A stretch of 64,000 nt of DNA from Chionoecetes opilio (GCA_016584305.1 JACEEZ010018609.1:262482-326481); one strand, 5' to 3'. Positions 36,774 through 49,346 are shown, counted from the first letter of the stretch. Numbers and translations are program-made. The notes: generated from the sequence alone by a model not told the origin.

Positions 36774-37118
36774 TGTTAGGCAGTCTTGTTTTTATATAAC
36801 GTTTGAGCCTATAGCGCCTGTATACTATTTATCTTCCTTCCTTAATTTTCTTAATTTCTTTTTCCTTGAGGGGTCAGGTGGTTGGCCCTGCATATTCTGG
36901 AGGGCTGTGATGGTTTGCCCTCGTCCGTGGTGGCGCAGGCTGGATTTATTTAGTGTGTTGGTTTTCTATGATGGCTCATGCTGCCCCCTGGTGCCCTTCG
37001 CCGCATTTGCAGTCGAAGGTGAAGGTGATGGGCTGTATGTGGGTGTCTTCGGCCACTCGTCGATGGCAGAAGAAGTTGCTCCTGACGGGACTTGAACTCG
37101 GGACCTTGTGCTCACAAC
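36742..37118 (-). mobile_element. tRNA-derived SINE, 3' part (interrupted by hAT)
   Basis: T-run, 3' tail and body up to the 8-bp CTCACAAC at 37111-37118. The head resumes at 38596-38717 beyond the hAT. Confidence 0.8.
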
Positions 37119-38595
37119 CAGGGGCGCCGACAGAATTGAAATGTGCCGGGGCAGGACTAGTTTGTGGCCCCCATTCCTGCAGTAGGTAAAGGTTGAGGTG
37201 GGGGCCATACGTATAGGTGACCAGAGTTCCATAGAGTTCCATAGTGCGTCGTCTGCTAGTCGTCAGGAGTGTTTTGGAAGCTCGGGGAATTTGCAGATTT
37301 GGACTGTGGATTATTTAAAAACTGGTTGACTGGATGCAAAATGTGACAACATATTGTTGATATATTCGAGAATGGCTATATTTTGACTGCATTAAATCAG
37401 GAATAATTAAATGGTCTGGACGATTACTTTAAACTTTCTCTCACCCTTCATGCCTTCCCTCACACCTGATATACCCTCCCACACACCCTTCATACCTTCC
37501 CTCACCCCTCTTAAACTTAACCTTGCATCCCTCATTCCTTCACCCCTTTCATAATTTTGGCAAATATTACATTTAACACAAAATACAGATTCAATATATT
37601 ATAATCTTGCGAAATCAATAGTAAAAATAAATCATAATACAATACATCAAGATTACATACAGAATACATATACGGTACATTCATTTGACAAACAATGGCG
37701 CTTTCCTTGCTTTCCTCTTGGCAAAATTATGAAGCACAACAATAAAATCAAGAGATCATGTAAGTTGAGACTCAATACTGAAAATAGCCAAGTCCACAAG
37801 TCGTGCTTGGCTCATTGTTGCTCGTGGACATTTTTTTTTATCAGCTTGAGTTTGGTGAATGAGCGCTCTGCAGAGGCGACAGTGGCAGTGATTGTTAGCA
37901 GAATGTGCAGGCTGACAGATAAATTTGGGAAGAGCCCTTCTAGTCTGCACTCTGTCAAGCAATTCAAAAGCTGCAATAGGCTTAGTTGGTTCTGCCTAAA
38001 ATTTGAGCGATGAACTGTTTGTAGGTTCTTCATTTCCACCACGATACGATATTCATGACTGATATCTCCAGGATACTTATCTGCCGGTGATTTTGATTTA
38101 AGTGAGCTCCTTTGCTGATATTGTTAGGTACTTCCAGAGGAAACTGAAGTTTTCAGAAATATTTTTGGCAGCTTTGAATGTAACAGTCAGTCAGCCAATT
38201 AATTATTCAATAATATATATATAACGCAGACTTTCTGAAAAATTATTCTTCAGTTTACTCATCTGCTTCATTTTGTTCTGATAAATCTGAACTGCTGTGC
38301 CATCACCATCATCATGAAATCTTCTTTTGCGTTTAGGTCCAGCTACTTTACCACGACCAATATACAGTTTCACCTTGATGTCCAGGTTTGAAGCAACTAG
38401 CTTTGCTTCATTTCACATAGCTTTTCAGTTATTTCGGAGATCTGTCAGTTCTACAAGCAAACCCTCTATGTTTGATGGGTCCTATGGGCCCATCCAAGCC
38501 TCAATGGGCCCCCCCAAAACCCCATGCCCCCCCCCCAGAACCCCATGGGCCCCGGGGAAAATGCCCGGCAGACCCCCCCTCTCGGTGGGCCTGCA
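37119..38595 (-). mobile_element. Decayed hAT transposon, unit 1
   Basis: About 1.48 kb with ends CAGGGGCGCCGACAG and, from the right, CAGGCCCACCGAGAG (11 of 15 match). It is flanked by CTCACAAC and GTCACAAC (8 bp, one mismatch), and encloses a transposase remnant. Within it, 37283-37435 is the reversed end of the 884-bp foldback element, an older nested insertion or capture. Confidence 0.8.
37756..38042 (-). pseudogene. hAT transposase C-terminal fragment
   Basis: A minus-strand frame of about 75 residues contains FPNLSVSLHILLTITATVAS followed by AERSFTKLKL, the hallmark of the hAT dimerisation domain. The rest of the transposase (DDE core, zinc finger) is missing or eroded. Confidence 0.8.
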
Positions 38596-38717
38596 GTCAC
38601 AACTACCAGGCTCTAATCCACCGCGTTAAAGATGGTCGAAAGAGTTGCCCCCGGCAGGATTCGAACTCGGGACATCGAGCTCACCACTCCAAGACGCTAA
38701 CCACTCGGCCACCGCCT
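38596..38717 (-). mobile_element. tRNA-derived SINE, 5' head
   Basis: Head of the SINE interrupted by the hAT, with box B GTTCGAATCC. It ends at the MITE insertion site (TSD CACCGCCT, 38710-38717). Confidence 0.75.
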
Positions 38718-38985
38718 CAAGGCCGTTTCTTATTATATGCGAACTACGCGGTTGCATAGGGCCCACAAAGCCACCAAGGGGCCCCCGAGCTGCCAATATT
38801 TACTTTTCTTTTTAGAATATAGTCTCTTTTCCTCTTAAAGTGAACCAGATTGGTGCATTTAAATATTTAAGGCGTGCCCCCCGACCACCTTAAAGGGCTT
38901 GGAATTCCTCCCACCATAGTTTTACAAAATAGGGCCCCCAAACAGCATTTCGCATAGGGACCCCAAAAGACTAGAAACGGCACTG
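38718..38985. mobile_element. hAT-type MITE, unit 2
   Basis: Same 268-bp element as 31287-31554, with the same flanking 8-mers. Confidence 0.8.
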
Positions 38986-38993
38986 CACCGTCT

Positions 38994-39675
38994 CTCCAAA
39001 GTCACGGGGGTCTTCCTTAGATCTTGGTCACGTGTCTTCCTTCCAAAAAACAAGGACACGTCAGGTCCAAAGCACTATTGGAATCCTTGGAAGTACCCAG
39101 ACAGGATTCACCCGAAACATCCTTCAGGCATTCCTTGATTCATCCTTCTCTTATGCCTCATACTAGCGGCGCCGCAGCTACGTGTGTCATGTGGCGCCAA
39201 GTGAAAGCCACACATGATCAGTTTTGGTTTTGAAACATGTTTTTGTTTTATTATTGTCTCTGCTGAGTGGTCTTAAAGTATTCAATTTTTTCTATTGTAC
39301 ATAGTTGAATTTGCTTATCTTTTTATGTGCATAAATAAGAGCAATTGATGTTTAGTATTGAAGGTGTTGGGCGAGGGGGAAGCTTTCACCTGCCGGCGTG
39401 TCGTGATGTCACATTGACAGAATGCATCTTATTCTTATCCAAGTCGAGCCAAACAAGTGAGAGGGATCCCTCGCTTCGAGGGCACGTCAAGGATTATTCT
39501 AGCAGGATGGATAGTACGAGGAAGGATCACCACCACCACAACCACCACCACCACCTCCATATATCGTCCATGCGACAGAGCGTGGCGAGGCGTGGCAATG
39601 ACACAAGTGATGGAGGTGAGCATGCAAGGGGAACGTGAGTCCCAAGGAAGGAAACCAGAGGGTAATGCGAGGGCG
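38994..39675. other. 3' flank of gene 6
   Basis: Copy of 31563-32244, non-coding. Confidence 0.7.
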
Positions 39676-39806
39676 TTTATTTATTGGGTCAGGATGAGGT
39701 GCTGAGCTCAGCACGGCAGCCTGAGTATAAATAGTATAAGTTTGCGGTGAACAAGTCAAGATTTTGTTTAGCACCGAGATGACTAGAGAACTGCTTTCTT
39801 CACGTG
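39676..39806 (-). other. 3' UTR of gene 6: poly(A) signal and conserved motif
   Basis: AATAAA (minus) at 39676-39681 and the AGAACTGCTTTCTTCACGTG block at 39787-39806. Confidence 0.7.
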
Positions 39807-39946
39807 TCTCCCAGACTGGCCGGGACTGGACTTAAGACTGAGTAGTTAGGGCTTAAAGCTTGGGACTTGGAGTTTGGGCAAAGGACTTAGGACATAGGAC
39901 TAATGTGTGTTATGATGGCAGCGAGAGTTGTCTTGTTGTTAGTGGC

Positions 39947-41297
39947 TTAGTGGTCCAGTGTTGAAGCGCCGAGGAGGCAGGCGCAGCTGGCGGGCAGCTT
40001 GAAGGTCTCCACAGCGAAGGGGAAGTACTGGTCGTAGGCGTCGTAGACGAGGAAGCGGTGGTAGATGGACTTCTGCAGGCACTTGGACTCGTAGCACTCT
40101 GGCACCAGCGGGCAGGCGTAGCCTTCGTTGAGGCACTCCTCGATGCGGGTCGTCTGCGTCAGGGTCTCGTAGTGGACCTTGACGCCGTTCACGATGACGC
40201 GCCACTTGCCCTCCGTGTTGATGGCGCGCAGCGGCCTGACGTAGGCGGTCTCCGAGGGGCAGAGGTAGGTCTCGTGCTTCTGGTAGCTGGAAAGGTCGAC
40301 GGACAGCTCGGTGTTGAGGTCAGCCACGTCGGCGTACAGGGACAGCAACTTGTCTTGGTTCTGCTCGGCGGCGGCCTGGATCTCGTAGGTCGGGTAATCC
40401 TTGTCCTCGAGGCACCACGGCTTGCCGCTGGTGGCAGCGCAGGCGGGCTCGTCAGAGCCGTAGGAAGAGTCTGGTGCATGGGGCTGGACGCCGTAGGCCG
40501 GGGTGGTGGGCTGGTAGGTGGGCCTTGAACTGTAGGTGGGCTGTTGCCTGTAGGTGGGGCGAGTGGTCTGTGGCCTGTAGGTGGGGCCGGTAGACTGTTG
40601 CCCAGAGGAGCCGGAGGACTGTTGCCTGTAGGAGGGGCCGGTGGGCTGTTGCCTGTAGGAGGGGCGACCGGTCTGTGGCCCGTAGGTGGGGCCAGAGGAC
40701 TGTTGCCTGGAGGAGCCGGAGGACTGTTGCCTGTAGGAGGGGCCGGTGGACTGTTGCCCGTTGGTGGGCCCCTGCCTACTGAAGTGATCAGGAACGGCGC
40801 GATGCTTGGCGGGGCTCCTGCTTGGCGGTGTCCGCTGCAGGAACACGGCTTGGCTCCCGCCTTGGCTGCTGCTCACGTGAGAAGAATGCTCCCCCAGGAC
40901 GACGGCCACCGCCGCCAGCGCTGCCTGCGAGAGACAGCAGGATGTGAGGGCTCCGTCTGCCTGTCTGAGTCTTCACCTGAATATGAGATAATTGGGTCTT
41001 TCCGTCTACCAGGTTCTATCTGTTTCCTGTATTGTTTTTCACCTAAATCCTTACATTTTACTTGTGCCCTTCTGTTCACCGTATACCTCCCGGCCAGCTA
41101 CCTGTCCCTTGCTCACCTGTCAGCCTAACAAACTGTCCCGGTTACTTCTTTTCATCTGTCTATGTGAAGGTTCTGTCTAGTTGCCTGCCCAACCACCTGT
41201 CTAATGTTCCCTTGGCCATGTGGGCGCTGTCTGCCTGTCCATTCCACCTGTCTACCTGTCCCTCGGTCCCCCTGCTCACCACAAGCCTCGCTGCCAT
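39947..41297 (-). CDS. Gene 6: Spatzle-like protein, type A
   Basis: Minus strand, join 41297-41280 and 40924-39947, giving 331 residues, with a 355-bp phase-0 intron. The translated large exon looks identical to that of gene 4, including PPSRSPAKHR and VYDAYDQYF, and has the same signal peptide, repeats, linker and seven-cysteine knot. DNA differences are scattered single bases. This identity points to a very recent duplication or to gene conversion. The frame is intact. Confidence 0.9.
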
Positions 41298-41356
41298 CGC
41301 TCAGGTGCTGCAGAAGTGGGATCCACAGAAGTGTGTCTTTCCCTGCGCCGCACACG

Positions 41357-41364
41357 CTTATATA
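41357..41364 (-). promoter_or_regulatory. TATA box of gene 6
   Basis: TATATAAG (minus) within the conserved type A promoter block. 41460-41937 is the gene 6 to gene 7 spacer and holds no gene. Confidence 0.8.
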
Positions 41365-41937
41365 CTACCGCAGCGTCGGCCTCGTTCCCAAAATAGAAAC
41401 TGAGCGGCGCAGGAAGGAGGGATGCTTGCAAGGAGGGAGAGGCGCGGCGCACAGGCGCATGTCGCGCTGCATGTCTTATGACGGAAGGGAAAGATGGGTT
41501 TGGGCAAGGAAGGGGAATTAGAAAGGGACGTCTGATGGACAGAGAATTAAATGATTTAGGAATCTATATGCGATCAATAAGGTTTGGCAATACATCATCG
41601 GGTTGTCAATTTTCCTTCAGCAATAAAATCTTGCCAACAACACCCGGCTTGGCGACACATCGCCGCCACCTCCGCCACCCCGGGAAAGTAAAGCTCAAGA
41701 CTTTTGGAAACAAGGCCGCTCAACGTTCCTACAGAAAATTAAAATAAAATTTAAGTGTTCACTTAGTTATCATGTTCATTTACCTCCTGATATAGCTTGA
41801 TATTCCATCCTTGAAAGAAGCGAAATTTGTTTTGATTAGAAATATAAGGAAAGTCAGATTGGTCTGGGCTCCGCAGCGAAGACAATGAAGGGCTGAAGGT
41901 GCGAGGGCTGTATGAAATGCTGTATTGTATGCATATC

Positions 41938-42026
41938 TTTATTTCATGCTTGCAAGTAAATATATTAACATCTATAAGTTAAATACTATCACACAGAGGT
42001 GACTAGAGAACTGCTTTCTTCACGTG
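41938..42026 (-). other. 3' UTR of gene 7: poly(A) signal and conserved motif
   Basis: AATAAA (minus) at 41938-41943 and the conserved block at 42007-42026. Confidence 0.65.
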
Positions 42027-42271
42027 CCGCCGGCCAGGATGGGGCGGGGCGGGGCGGGTCACAAACACCCGCGGCTTTTTCGTAATGAGGACGTATTAGT
42101 GGCAAGAGTTGTGGGTGCGGGAATCCAAGGGTTGATATTCGAGACCGAGAGTGATAGAGACACCAGATGAGACTGTTGGTGAACTAGAAGAGACGAGCAG
42201 ATGAGAGACAGATGATGAGTCTTGAGAGTCATTTAGCCTGTAGAGGACTGGAAGTGGCTTGGAATGTGGTG

Positions 42272-43650
42272 TTAGTGGTCGAGTGTGGAGGCGCCGAGAA
42301 GGCAGGCGCAGCTGGCGGGCAGCTTGAAGCTCTCCACGGCGAAGGGGAAGTACTGGTCGTAGGGGTCGTAGACGAGGAAGCGGTGGTAGATGGACTTCTG
42401 CAAACATGAGGACTCGTAGCACTCTGGCACCAGCGGGCAGGCGTAGCCTTCGTTGAGGCACTCCTCCACGCGGGTCGTCTGTGTCAGGGTCTCGTAGTGG
42501 ACGTCCACTTTGTTCACGACTACGCGCCACTTGCCCTCCGTGTTGATGGCGCGTAGCGGCCTGACGTAGGCGGTGCCGGAGGGGCAGAGGTAGGTCTCCT
42601 CCTCAAGGGTCTTGGGCCGCTCCACAGACAGCTCGGTGTTGAGGTCAGCCACGTCGGCGTACAGAGACAACAGCTTCTCGTAGTGGTGCTCAGCGGCGTG
42701 TTTGATCTCGTAGAGTGGGTACTCGGCGTCCTCGAGGCACCACGGCTTGGTGGTGTTGGCGGCGCAGGCGGGCTCGGCGGGCTCGTGGTAGGGGGCGGGC
42801 TGCGGGTGGTGTGGGGGCTTGGGGTGGTGAGCGGGACGAGGGTGGTAGGTAGGGCGGGGATGGTAAGAAGGTCGATGGGCGTGGGCGGGAGCGTGATGGG
42901 CGGGAGCATGGTGGGCAGGGGCGTGGTGGGCGGGAGCATGGTGGGCGGGGGCGTGGTGGGCGGGGGCGTGGTGTTTGGTGCTGTGGTGAGTCACTGCATG
43001 GGCGCCGCCTAAGCTAAATGTGCTATGCGAGCTGTGTTCTGCCATGGCCACGCCCACCACTGCCAGCGTCATCTGGGGCGGAGAGCGGCCTCGTTAGGGT
43101 GTGTGGGTGGGAGGAGAAGGAGGGCGCCTCGTGATGGAAAGGTGCAATGACTTACATAATATTACAATGACTGAGTGAAGATGGGAATGATGGGCGATGA
43201 AAGGGAAGGCTGATGGACAGAACACGAGTTTGAGAGAGAAGGAAGGACGATGGAAGGAAAGAGACAGACGGATAAGTACTAAATAAGGGATTTAATAAGA
43301 ATGGGGATAAAAAGAATATGGGATAATACGAATGGGGGATACAGGACATAAAACGAGAAAATGGGTGATGACAGGAAAAAAAACCGAAAGAGTGACCAAG
43401 GAAATGAATGGTGAAGAATGCACTGCGAAAAGAATGAAGATTAAAAACAGATGAATAAGAGAATCAATCAGCAACGCATCTATAATCACAATATTCCAGG
43501 TGATACTATTGATATTATTGATATTATTACTATACTATTGAATAAGAGAACTAATCAGTAACGCATCTATAATCACAATATTATCAATAAATAACATCGA
43601 TACAAGCGATAGAAGTAATTAGCGTCACAAACCAGGTATATTAAACCCAT
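42272..43650 (-). CDS. Gene 7: Spatzle-like protein, type B (His-rich)
   Basis: Minus strand, join 43650-43633 and 43072-42272, giving 272 residues, with a 560-bp phase-0 intron. Signal peptide, HHAPA repeats, linker cysteines and knot are as in gene 5. The first codon of exon 2 is ATG, where genes 5 and 9 have GTG (residue 7 Met for Val), so an in-frame ATG directly follows the acceptor. I still start at exon 1, which keeps the full signal peptide and conserved promoter. In the knot it has VVNKVDVHY for VVNNVDVHY. Residue 18 is Glu. It is intact. Confidence 0.88.
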
Positions 43651-43716
43651 GTTGATGCCGTGCTCCTTCAAGTCTTGCCTCGGGAGGAGTGCGTATGGAG
43701 TAAGCTAACTACCAAG

Positions 43717-43724
43717 CTTATATA
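43717..43724 (-). promoter_or_regulatory. TATA box of gene 7
   Basis: TATATAAG (minus), same distance from the start as in gene 5. Confidence 0.75.
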
Positions 43725-43912
43725 GGGGAAGGGGTGGCCATAGGTAGCCCAAAGTGTGGTCAGGACCCGCGAAACCAAAGACCGAAGCAGGAGTCGCAAC
43801 GCATAGCCACGGTGACCTTGGGCGCGTGAAGTGAAAACAAAACCGATGGGGTGTTCCTCAGGGCCGATGTCTGGGCCTGTTTGGCTTTGATTCACTACGA
43901 AGCTGATGATGT

Positions 43913-44065
<153 letters not shown>

Positions 44066-44142
44066 GTTAAAGGCATACAAAACTCTCCTATTGACCTTTT
44101 ACCAATTCACTGTCTTCCTCGATACCTGACGCGAAGATGTTG

Positions 44143-44518
44143 TCTTTCTTTTTTTTTTATTCTTTTTTTTACCTGTTAAGCGGTCTTGTTTTTATATAAC
44201 GTTTGAGCCTATAGCGCCTGTATACTATTTATCTTCCTTCCTTAATTTTCTTACTTTCTTTTTCCTTGAGGGGTCAGGTGGTTGGCCCTGCATATTCTGG
44301 AGGGCTGTGATGGTTTGCCCTCGTCCGTGGTGGCGCAGGCTGGATTTATTTAGTGTGTTGGTTTTCTATGATGGCTCATGCTGCCCCCTGGTGCCCTTCG
44401 CCGCACTTGCAGTCGAAGGTGAAGGTGATGGGCTGCATGTGGGTGTCTTCGGCCACTCGACGATGGCAGAAGAAGTTGCTCCTGACGGGACTTGAACTCG
44501 GGACCTTGTGCTCACAAC
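44143..44518 (-). mobile_element. tRNA-derived SINE, 3' part (interrupted by hAT)
   Basis: Unit 2 copy. The 8-bp CTCACAAC lies at 44511-44518. The head resumes at 45998-46119. Confidence 0.8.
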
Positions 44519-45997
44519 CAGGGGCGCCGACAGAATTGAAATGTGCCGGGGCAGGACTAGTTTAGGGCCCCCATTCCTGCAGTAGGTAAAGGTTGAGGTG
44601 GGGGCCATACGTATAGGTGACCAGAGTTCCATAGAGTTCCATAGTGCGTCGTCTGCTAGTCGTCAGGAGTGTTTTGGAAGCTCGGGGAATTTGCAGATTT
44701 TGATTGTGGATTATTTAAAAACTGGTGACTGGATGCAAAATGTGACAACATATTGTTGATATATTCGAGAATGGCTATATTTTGACTGCATTAAATCAGG
44801 AATAATTAAATGGTCTGGACGATTACTTTAAACTTTCTCTCACCCTTCATGCCTTCCCTCACACCTGATATACCCTCCCACACACCCTTCATACCTTCCC
44901 TCACCCCTCTTAAACTTAACCTTGCATCCCTCATTCCTTCACCCCTTTCATAATTTTGGCAAATATTACATTTAACACAACATACAGATTCAACATATTA
45001 TAATCTTGCGAAATCAATAGTAAAAATAAATCATAATACAATACATCAAGATTACATACAGAATACATATACGGTACATTCATTTGACAAACAATGGCGC
45101 TTTCCTTGCTTTCCTCTTGGCAAAATTATGAAGCACAACATTAAAATCAAGAGATCATGTAAGTTGAGACTCAATACTGAAAATAGCCAAGTCCACAAGT
45201 CGTGCTTGGCTCATTGTTGCTCGTGGACATTTTTTGTTTCAGCTTGAGTTTAGTGAATGAGCGCTCTGCAGAGGCGACAGTGGCAGTGATTGTTAGCAGA
45301 AAGTGCAGGCTGACAGATAAATTTGGGAAGAGCCCTTCTAGTCTGCACTCTGTCAAGCAATTCAAAAGCTGCAATAGGCTTAGTTGGTTCTGCCTAAAAT
45401 TTGAGCGATGAACTGTTTGTAGGTTCTTCATTTCCACCACGATACGATATTCATGACTGATATCTCCAGGATACTTATCTGCCGGTGATTTTGATTTAAG
45501 TGAGCTCCTTTGCTGATATTGTTAGGTACTTCCAGAGGAAACTGAAGTTTTCAGAAATATTTTTGGCAGCTTTGAATGTAACAGTCAGTCAGCCAATTAA
45601 TTATTCAATAATATATATATAACGCAGACTTTCTGAAAAATTATTCTTCAGTTTACTCATCTGCTTCATTTTGTTCTGATAAATCTGAACTGCTGTGCCA
45701 TCACCATCATCATGAAATCTTCTTTTGCGTTTAGGTCCAGCTACTTTACCACGACCAATATACAGTTTCACCTTGATGTCCAGGTTTGAAGCAACTAGCT
45801 TTGCTTCATTTCACATAGCTTTTCAGTTATTTCGGAGATCTGTCAGTTCTACAAGCAAACCCTCTATGTTTGATGGGTCCTATGGGCCCATCCAAGCCTC
45901 AATGGGCCCCCCCCAACACCCCATCCTCCCCCCCCCCCAGAACCCCATGGGCCCCGGGGAAAATGCCCGGCAGACCCCCCCTCTCGGTGGGCCTGCA
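44519..45997 (-). mobile_element. Decayed hAT transposon, unit 2
   Basis: 1479 bp, nearly identical to 37119-38595, with the same termini and flanking 8-mers (right copy 45998-46005). It was present before the unit was duplicated. Confidence 0.8.
45202..45440 (-). pseudogene. hAT transposase C-terminal fragment
   Basis: Same AERSFTKLKL block as at 37756-38042, with small indels near the ragged end of the frame. Confidence 0.75.
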
Positions 45998-46119
45998 GTC
46001 ACAACTACCAGGCTCTAATCCACCGCGTTAAAGTTGGTCGAAAGAGTTGCCCCCGGCAAGATTCAAACTCGGGACATCGAGCTCACCACTCCAAGACGCT
46101 AACCACTCGGCCACCGCCT
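45998..46119 (-). mobile_element. tRNA-derived SINE, 5' head
   Basis: Unit 2 head. Box B is slightly changed (ATTCAAACTC on the plus strand). Confidence 0.7.
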
Positions 46120-46387
46120 CAAGGCCGTTTCTTATTATATGCGAACTACGTGGTTGCATAGGGCCCACAAAGCCACCAAGGGGCCCCCGAGCTGCCAATA
46201 TTTACTTTTCTTTTTAGAATATAGTCTCTTTTCCTCTTAAAGTGAACCAGATTGGTGCATTTAAATATTTAAGGCGTGCCCCCCGACCACCTTAAAGGGC
46301 TTGGAATTCCTCCCACCATAGTTTTACAAAATAGGGCCCCCAAACAGCATTTCGCATAGGGACCCCAAAAGACTAGAAACGGCACTG
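46120..46387. mobile_element. hAT-type MITE, unit 3
   Basis: Third copy of the 268-bp MITE, 8-bp flanks CACCGCCT and CACCGTCT. Confidence 0.8.
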
Positions 46388-46395
46388 CACCGTCT

Positions 46396-47077
46396 CTCCA
46401 AAGTCACGGGGGTCTTCCTTAGATCTTGGTCACGTGTCTTCCTTCCAAAAAACAAGGACACGTCAGGTCCAAAGCACTATTGGAATCCTTGGAAGTACCC
46501 AGACAGGATTCACCCGAAACATCCTTCAGGCATTCCTTGATTCATCCTTCTCTTATGCCTCATACTAGCGGCGCCGCAGCTACGTGTGTCATGTGGCGCC
46601 AAGTGAAAGCCACACATGATCAGTTTTGGTTTTGAAACATGTTTTTGTTTTATTATTGTCTCTGCTGAGTGGTCTTAAAGTATTCAATTTTTTCTATTGT
46701 ACATAGTTGAATTTGCTTATCTTTTTATGTGCATAAATAAGAGCAATTGATGTTTAGTATTGAAGGTGTTGGGCGAGGGGGAAGCTTTCACCTGCCGGCG
46801 TGTCGTGATGTCACATTGACAGAATGCATCTTATTCTTATCCAAGTCGAGCCAAACAAGTGAGAGGGATCCCTCGCTTCGAAGGCACGTCAAGGATTATT
46901 CTAGCAGGATGGATAGTGCGAGGAAGGATCACCACCACCACAACCACCACCACCACCTCCATATATCGTCCATGCGACAGAGCGTGGCGAGGCGTGGCAA
47001 TGACACAAGTGATGGAGGTGAACATGCAAGGGGAACGTGAGTCCCAAGGAAGGAAACCAGAGGGTAATGCGAGGGCG
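46396..47077. other. 3' flank of gene 8
   Basis: Third copy of the minus-unit 3' flank, non-coding. Confidence 0.7.
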
Positions 47078-47208
47078 TTTATTTATTGGGTCAGGATGAG
47101 GTGCTGAGCTCAGCACGGCAGCCTGAGTATAAATAGTATAAGTTTGCGGTGAACAAGTCAAGATTTTGTTTAGCACCGAGATGACTAGAGAACTGCTTTC
47201 TTCACGTG
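47078..47208 (-). other. 3' UTR of gene 8: poly(A) signal and conserved motif
   Basis: AATAAA (minus) at 47078-47083 and the conserved block at about 47188-47208. Confidence 0.7.
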
Positions 47209-47349
47209 TCTCCCAGACTGGCCGGGACTGGACTTAAGACTGAGTAGTTAGGGCTTAAAGCTTGGGACTTGGAGTTCGGGCAAAGGACTTAGGACATAGG
47301 ACTAATGCTGTGTTATGATGGCAGCGAGAGTTGTCTTGTTGTTAGTGGC

Positions 47350-48706
47350 TTAGTGGTCCAGTGTTGAAGCGCCGAGGAGGCAGGCGCAGCTGGCGGGCAG
47401 CTTGAAGGTCTCCACGGCGAAGGGGAAGTACTGGTCGTAGGGGTCGTAGACGAGGAAGCGGTGGTAGATGGACTTCTGCAGGCACTTGGACTCGTAGCAC
47501 TCTGGCACCAGCGGGCAGGCGTAGCCTTCGTTGAGGCACTCCTCGATGCGGGTCGTCTGCGTCAGGGTCTCATAGTGGACCTTGACGCCGTTCACGATGA
47601 CGCGCCACTTGCCCTCCGTGTTGATGGCGCGCAGCGGCCTGACGTAGGCGGTCTCCGAGGGGCAGAGGTAGGTCTCGTGCTTCTGGTAGCTGGAAAGGTC
47701 GACGGACAGCTCGGTGTTGAGGTCAGCCACGTCGGCGTACAGGGACAGCAACTTGTCTTGGTTCTGCTCGGCGGCGGCCTGGATCTCGTAGGTCGGGTAA
47801 TCCTTGTCCTCGAGGCACCACGGCTTGCCGCTGGTGGCGGCGCAGGCGGGCTCGTCAGAGCCGTAGGAAGAGTCTGGTGCATGGGGCTGGACGCCGTAGG
47901 CCGGGGTGGTGGGCTGGTAGGTGGGCCTTGAACTGTAGGTGGGCTGTTGCCTGTAGGTGGGGCGAGTGGTCTGTGGCCTGTAGATGGGGCCGGTAGACTG
48001 TTGCCTGGAGGAGCCGGTGGACTGTTGCCTGTAGGAGGGGCCGGTGGGCTGTTGCCTGTAGGAGGGGCGACCGGTCTGTGGCCCGTAGGTGGGGCCAGAG
48101 GACTGTTGCCTGGAGGAGCCGGAGGACTGTTGCCTGTAGGAGGGGCCGGTGGACTGTTGCCCGTTGGTGGGCCCCTGCCTACTGAAGTGATCAGGAACGG
48201 CGCGATGCTCGGCGGGGCCCTGCGAGTATTCAACGGGTGTCCGCTGCAGGAACACGGCTTGGCTCCCGCCTTGGCTGCTGCTCACGTGAGAAGAATGCTC
48301 CCCCAGGACGACGGCCACCGCCGCCAGCGCTGCCTGCGAGAGACAGCAGGATGTGAGGGCTCCGTCTGCCTGTCTGAGTCTTCACCTGAATATGAGATAA
48401 TTGGGTCTTTCCGTCTACCAGGTTCTATCTGTTTCCTGTATTGTTTTTCAACTAAATCCTTACATGTTACTTGTGCCCTTCTGTTCACCGTATACCTCCC
48501 GGCCAGCTACCTGTCCCTTGCTCACCTGTCAGCCTAACAAACTGTCCCGGTTACTTCTGTTCACCTGTCTATGTGAAAGTTCTGTCTAGTTGCCTGCCCA
48601 ACCACCTGTCTAATGTTCCCTTGGCCATGTGGGCGCTGTCTGCCTGTCCATTCCACCTGTCTACCTGTCCCTCGGTCCCCCTGCTCACCACAAGCCTCGC
48701 TGCCAT
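47350..48706 (-). CDS. Gene 8: Spatzle-like protein, type A
   Basis: Minus strand, join 48706-48689 and 48333-47350, giving 333 residues, with a 355-bp phase-0 intron. Unlike genes 4 and 6 it keeps PVEYSQGPA in the N-terminal region and VYDPYDQYF in the knot, as in genes 2 and 3, so it is the older type among the minus-strand units. Cysteine positions equal those of gene 3. The repeat region has SSRQQSTGPIYRPQ. It is intact. Confidence 0.9.
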
Positions 48707-48765
48707 CGCTCAGGTGCTGCAGAAGTGGGATCCACAGAAGTGTGTCTTTCCCTGCGCCGCACACG

Positions 48766-48773
48766 CTTATATA
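48766..48773 (-). promoter_or_regulatory. TATA box of gene 8
   Basis: TATATAAG (minus) in the type A promoter block. 48870-49346 is spacer without a gene. Confidence 0.8.
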
Positions 48774-49346
48774 CTACCGCGGCGTCGGCCTCGTTCCCAA
48801 AATAGAAACTGAGCGGCGCAGGAAGGAGGGATGCTTGCAAGGAGGGAGAGGCGCGGCGCACAGGCGCATGTCGCGCTGCATGTCTTATGACGGAAGGGAA
48901 AGATGGGTTTGGGCAAGGAAGGGGAATTAGAAAGGGACGTCTGATGGACAGAGAATTAAATGATTTAGGAATCTATATGCGATCAATAAGGTTTGGCAAT
49001 ACATCATCAGGTTGTCAATTTTCCTTCAGCAATAAAATCTTGCCAACAACACCCGGCTTGGCGACACATCGCCGCCACCTCCGCCACCCCGGGAAAGTAA
49101 AGCTCAAGACTTTTGGAAACAAGGCCGCTCAACGTTCCTACAGAAAATTAAAATTAAATATAAGTGTTCACTTAGTTATCATGATCATTTACCTCCTGAT
49201 ATAGCTTGATATTCCATCCTTGAAAGAAGCGAAATTTGTTTTGATTAGAAATATAAGGAAAGTCAGATTGGTCTGGGCTCCGCGGCGAAGACAATGAAGG
49301 GCTGAAGGTGCGAGGGCTGTATGAAATGCTGTATTGTATGCATATC

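Larger units (their letters stand above)
31287..38717. repeat. 7.4-kb tandem unit 1 (genes 4 and 5)
   Basis: Order: MITE, 3' flank of a type A gene, type A gene (-), type B gene (-), GA tract, SINE with hAT insertion. It is followed without a gap by unit 2 (38718-46119) and by the partial unit 3 (46120-51446). Confidence 0.9.
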
